Of a DNA stretch of 64,000 bases, positions 61,108-64,000 are shown in pieces. The stretch covers positions 21,025 through 85,024 of the forward strand of contig JADFNB010000012.1 in the NCBI GenBank assembly GCA_022563595.1, in the 5' to 3' direction. Each line of letters opens with the position of its first letter. The first letter of the stretch is position 1. The stretch is from Gemmatimonadota bacterium. Lineage in GTDB: Bacteria; Gemmatimonadota; Gemmatimonadetes; Gemmatimonadales; GWC2-71-9. The notes beneath the pieces are model-generated. The model searched no databases and was not told the DNA's origin. It was given only the letters and a program-made list of their open reading frames with translations. Both the position numbers and the translations under genes were made by a program.

Positions 61108-62598
61108 ATGCTGCGTACAACAGGTACTCGAAGCGCCATCTGGGGCGCTGTCTGGGGCGCCGTCATGCTCGGCGTGGTCCCGTTGGTCGTATCGCCGCTC
61201 GGTGCGCAGGCGCCCGACCGGAGCAGTCCGCCCGAGCTGGGCCCGGCCCCGACGCTGAGTTTGCCACCCATCAGCGAGCGGACCCTGGCGAACGGCCTCA
61301 GAGTGATCTACATGCCGAAGCACAATGTGCCGCTCGTGCAGGTGAACCTCGTCGTCAAAGTCGGCTCGGTGGCGGATCCCGACAATCGACCCGGGCTCGC
61401 GAGCATGGTAGCCGCTATGCTCGATGAAGGAGCGGGCGGACGAAGCGCGCTCGAGCTTGCCGAGGAGATAGACTTTCTCGGGGCATCGATCCGCGTCTCG
61501 GGCGGCCGCCACTTCATCACCGTAGCCCTGCACGCTCCAGTCTCCAAGCTGGAGCCGGCGCTCGACCTCCTGGCCGACGTGGTACTGCGGCCCACGTTCG
61601 CGGACGAGGAGCTCGACCGACAGCGTCGCCAGCGCCTCACGACGATCATGCAGTGGCGTGACGAGCCGCGCGCGATCGCCCGGGTGATCTACGATCGGAC
61701 GCTGTATGGCGAGCGGCATCCGTATGGACGGCAGACGATGGGCACCGCGCAAAGCATGGGGGCGATGTCGCGGGACGATCTCCGACAGTTTCACGGCCGG
61801 TACTTCGTGTCCAATAACGCGGCGGTGGTGATCGTCGGAGACATCTCTGAGCGAGATGCGATCTTCCACCTCGAGCGTGTTTTCGGGGGATGGGAGGCCG
61901 GTGCGGTGCCGGAACATCGGTTCGGAGAGGCCCGCCAGGTCCGCCGGCGCCAAGTGATCCTAGTCGACAAGCCGGGTGCCGCGCAGTCCGAGATCCGGAT
62001 CGGACGCATCGGAGTCGCGCGGAGCACCGCAGACTACTACCCTCTCCTCGTCATGAACACGATCCTGGGCGGATCGTTCGCCTCACGCCTGAACCAGAAG
62101 CTGCGCGAGGAGAAGCAGTACACGTACGGCGCGCGTTCCTCGTTCGCGTTCCGGCTGATGGCCGGACCATTCACCGCGTCGGCGGCCGTTCAGACGGAGG
62201 TCACCGACTCCGCGCTCGTCGAGTTCATGCGCGAGCTCAACGCGATCCTGGAGGACGTGAGCGACGAGGAGATGACGCGCGCACGAAACTTCGTTGCGCT
62301 TCGCTTCCCGTCGCGGTTCCAGGCTGTGTCGCAAATCGCCGGTGCGCTGGAGAACCTGTTCGAGTACGATCTCCAACCGGGATACTTCAACAACTTCGTC
62401 CAAAACGTACTCTCCGTGACCAAGGAAGACGTGCTGCGCGTGGCACGGCAGCACATCGATCCCGAGCGTGTGGCGATAATCGTGGTCGGCGACCGTAGTG
62501 TGATCGAGGACGGAGTGCGGGCGTTGAACCTCGGACCGGTCCGCGTGCTGTCGGTCGAGGATGTGCTGGGCCCGCCACCGGAGGTTTCGGGAAACTGA
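61108..62598 (+). CDS. M16 family peptidase, non-catalytic partner subunit
   Basis: The 496-residue protein has an N-terminal signal (VMLGVVPLVVSPLGAQ) and the M16 fold, but the zinc motif is missing: ASMVAAMLDEGAG stands where HxxEH would be. The later LNQKLREEKQYTYGARS block, which contacts the catalytic partner in paired M16 enzymes, is kept. This is the usual inactive half of a bacterial M16 heterodimer. A 5' ribosome site GGAG lies before the ATG. Confidence 0.9.
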   Translation: MLRTTGTRSAIWGAVWGAVMLGVVPLVVSPLGAQAPDRSSPPELGPAPTLSLPPISERTLANGLRVIYMPKHNVPLVQVNLVVKVGSVADPDNRPGLASMVAAMLDEGAGGRSALELAEEIDFLGASIRVSGGRHFITVALHAPVSKLEPALDLLADVVLRPTFADEELDRQRRQRLTTIMQWRDEPRAIARVIYDRTLYGERHPYGRQTMGTAQSMGAMSRDDLRQFHGRYFVSNNAAVVIVGDISERDAIFHLERVFGGWEAGAVPEHRFGEARQVRRRQVILVDKPGAAQSEIRIGRIGVARSTADYYPLLVMNTILGGSFASRLNQKLREEKQYTYGARSSFAFRLMAGPFTASAAVQTEVTDSALVEFMRELNAILEDVSDEEMTRARNFVALRFPSRFQAVSQIAGALENLFEYDLQPGYFNNFVQNVLSVTKEDVLRVARQHIDPERVAIIVVGDRSVIEDGVRALNLGPVRVLSVEDVLGPPPEVSGN

Positions 62599-62776
62599 CG
62601 ATCTACTGAGCTACCGCTCCAGGCGATACTCGGCCGCCGAAACTCGGCGACATGCGTGTAGACCGTGCGGTCAGCTTGCGGCTGCCGACGCAGGCCGCAA
62701 TGGCCTGGGAGTCGGCGGTGCTGGTGAAGGCGGTCCCTCGCATGCGTTGCGGCTTCTTGAGTTGAGGCGAGTGTTG

Positions 62777-63727
62777 ATGGTCATGACGCAACTCCGCATT
62801 CTTTCGGCCGCGGACGTGCTGGCCGCGCTGCCCATGTCCCGAGCCATCGATGTGATGCGCGAAGCGTTCACGCTGCTGGCGCGCGGCGAGGTCGAAATGC
62901 CTCTGCGCACCGCTATTCCACTCCCCGGTCAGACCGGCACGTTCTTGGTCATGTCCGCGCGTGCGGGTAAGGCGTTCGGGACGAAGCTCGTCACGGTCCT
63001 GCCGAATAATCCGGCGCGTGGTCTTCCCGCCGTGCAGTCGGCGGTCGTGATGTTCGATCCGGACACCGGAACGCCGGCCGCCCTGCTGGACGGCGGGGCG
63101 TTGACGGCGATACGCACCGGAGCGGTGAGCGGGCTGGCGACCGATCTGCTGGCGCGGCGGGACGCAAGCAGGGTTGCGATCATCGGATCGGGGGTCCAAG
63201 CCCGTACGCAGCTCGAGGCCGTATGCTGCGTGCGGGAGATCGAGTCGGTCTTTGTGTGGTCGAGGACAGCATCGCACGCGGCAGGGTTCGCCGGGGAAAT
63301 GGCGCTGCGGGACGGCCTGCCGGAGAAGATCGCAGTGGCGTCGTCCGTCGAGGCGGCGGTCGCAGGAGCGGACATCGTGTGCACGGCGACGTCGTCGCAC
63401 GCGCCGCTCTTGTTGGCCGAGCATATACATGCGGGGCTGCACATCAACGCGATCGGCTCGTACACGCCGGAGATGCGGGAACTGGATCCAACGATTCTCG
63501 GGACGGCGCGGGTGGTGGTCGATCAGCGGGAGGCGGCGTTGGCGGAGGCGGGTGAGGTCATTGCGGCGCTGCGCGAGGGGTTGATCGATAAGGACGGATT
63601 GGTGGAACTGGGTGACGTCGTGACGGGTGCGGCAGCGGGACGTAAGGAGCCTGAACAGGTCACGGTGTTCAAGTCGGTAGGGTTGGCGGTGCAGGACGTG
63701 GCCGCGGCCGCCGAGTGTGACCGCTAG
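62777..63727 (+). CDS. Ornithine cyclodeaminase/mu-crystallin family protein
   Basis: The 316-residue protein (start at 62777, MVMTQLRILS; MTQLRIL is possible) has the family's substrate-binding strand MPLRTAIPLPGQ, the SAVVMFDPDTGTPAALLDGG block with the catalytic Asp region, and a Rossmann motif GSGVQARTQLEAV. Family enzymes include ornithine and lysine cyclodeaminases and alanine dehydrogenases, NAD(P)-dependent. Its substrate is unknown. It is 179 bp from the M16 partner and may or may not be in that operon. The gap holds nothing clear. Confidence 0.85.
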   Translation: MVMTQLRILSAADVLAALPMSRAIDVMREAFTLLARGEVEMPLRTAIPLPGQTGTFLVMSARAGKAFGTKLVTVLPNNPARGLPAVQSAVVMFDPDTGTPAALLDGGALTAIRTGAVSGLATDLLARRDASRVAIIGSGVQARTQLEAVCCVREIESVFVWSRTASHAAGFAGEMALRDGLPEKIAVASSVEAAVAGADIVCTATSSHAPLLLAEHIHAGLHINAIGSYTPEMRELDPTILGTARVVVDQREAALAEAGEVIAALREGLIDKDGLVELGDVVTGAAAGRKEPEQVTVFKSVGLAVQDVAAAAECDR

Positions 63728-63769
63728 GACTTGGTGGCGCCTTGCCCTGGCGGTGTGAAAGCTGGCGCC

Positions 63770-63775
63770 GTATTA
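63770..63775 (+). promoter_or_regulatory. Candidate -10 box (TATTAT) for the last kinase gene
   Basis: TATTAT lies 26 bp before the ATG at 63801, so a transcript starting near 63782 would have a leader of about 19 nt. The -35 region is poor, so this is weak. Confidence 0.3.
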
Positions 63776-63800
63776 TGGCGTTCTTACCCAGAAGAAGCAT

Positions 63801-64000
63801 ATGGACGTCGATCGCCTCAGTACCGCTCTTGCCGACCGCTACCGCATTGAGCGAGAGCTTGGTCGCGGTGGCATGGCGGTTGTCTTTCTGGCGCGTGATC
63901 TGAGACATGATCGCCAGGTGGCGGTGAAGGTGCTCCGCCCCGAGCTGAGTCAGTCGCTGGGCGAGGACCGCTTCCTGCGCGAGATCGGCATCGAGTCCCG
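63801..64000 (+). CDS. Ser/Thr protein kinase (partial, 3' end outside window)
   Basis: The frame is open from the ATG at 63801 to the right edge and gives the kinase start MDVDRLSTALADRYRIEREL, the P-loop GRGGMAVVF and the Lys in VAVKVL. It is the same class as the kinases at 32559 and 47535, judging by the N-terminus only; whether it has the TolB-like/TPR part is not visible. Confidence 0.85.
   Translation, partial: MDVDRLSTALADRYRIERELGRGGMAVVFLARDLRHDRQVAVKVLRPELSQSLGEDRFLREIGIES

Noticed and set aside
1..64000. tRNA, rRNA, CRISPR or transposase genes
   Set aside because: No cloverleaf, rRNA, direct-repeat/spacer array or transposase motif was recognised on reading; a covariance-model scan would be needed to exclude small RNAs.

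Overview
The window is dense, GC-rich bacterial chromosome with about 52 protein genes, short intergenic gaps, and no rRNA, tRNA, insertion sequence, phage gene or CRISPR array that I can see. The gene mix points to a Gram-negative, outer-membrane bacterium of the Gemmatimonadota type. It has TonB-dependent receptors with carboxypeptidase-regulatory-like N-termini, a receptor/DUF4249 lipoprotein pair, three Ser/Thr kinases of the cytoplasmic kinase + one TM + TolB-like/TPR type, many secreted M16, S46 and DUF885 peptidases, and BNR-repeat secreted proteins. The phylum is inferred from this mix; no marker gene proves it.

Layout. 1-2331 (-): an M16 zinc-peptidase pair, divergent from a BNR/Asp-box secreted protein (2498-5467, +). 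5518-9714: DUF885 metallopeptidase (-), a 2OG-Fe(II) oxygenase (+) and a LeuB-type dehydrogenase (-), the last preceded by a small lipoprotein gene. 10345-16996: a small ART-like protein, a threonine-dehydrogenase-like SDR, an S46 dipeptidyl peptidase, PdxH, an alginate-export-type porin and an unknown protein. 17039-22586: a cofactor and salvage group (MtnA, YjbQ, a PflX-like radical SAM protein, ThiI) and a LIC_10091-like lipoprotein. 22665-32333: envelope genes (DUF4384 protein, DUF481 barrel, Na+-symporter, TonB receptor plus DUF4249 lipoprotein, a GGCT-fold protein, an outer-membrane barrel). 32559-36176: a kinase, DUF4342, and a 72-residue histone-like protein. 36286-41806: a VOC dioxygenase, a DapA-like/SDR pair, IF-1, cold-shock protein, a phosphatase and a rhomboid. 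41852-46138: a Vgb-like propeller and an Oar-like TonB receptor ending in a strong terminator. 46200-52811: a kinase-tag-HAD operon, an Nramp-like transporter and two NTF2-fold proteins. 52882-56776: a gene encoding an Hsp15 RNA-binding protein fused in frame to an exported M16 peptidase, coupled to an unknown gene. 56842-64000: ATP-grasp protein, then SCO / PCuAC / CtaG (cytochrome oxidase copper delivery) coupled to a second M16 pair, an ornithine-cyclodeaminase-family gene and a third kinase cut by the window edge.

The most unusual observations are: (i) the Hsp15-M16 fusion, with an internal signal peptide exactly where Hsp15 normally ends; (ii) two unrelated genes (SDR at 11715, kinase at 50348) with no ATG/GTG/TTG at the expected start but an ACG well spaced from a strong Shine-Dalgarno; (iii) a copper-chaperone/oxidase-assembly operon overlapping by ATGA into an M16 peptidase pair; (iv) a GTGAAAA-type repeat at two convergent gene ends, one forming the C-terminal codons of mtnA.
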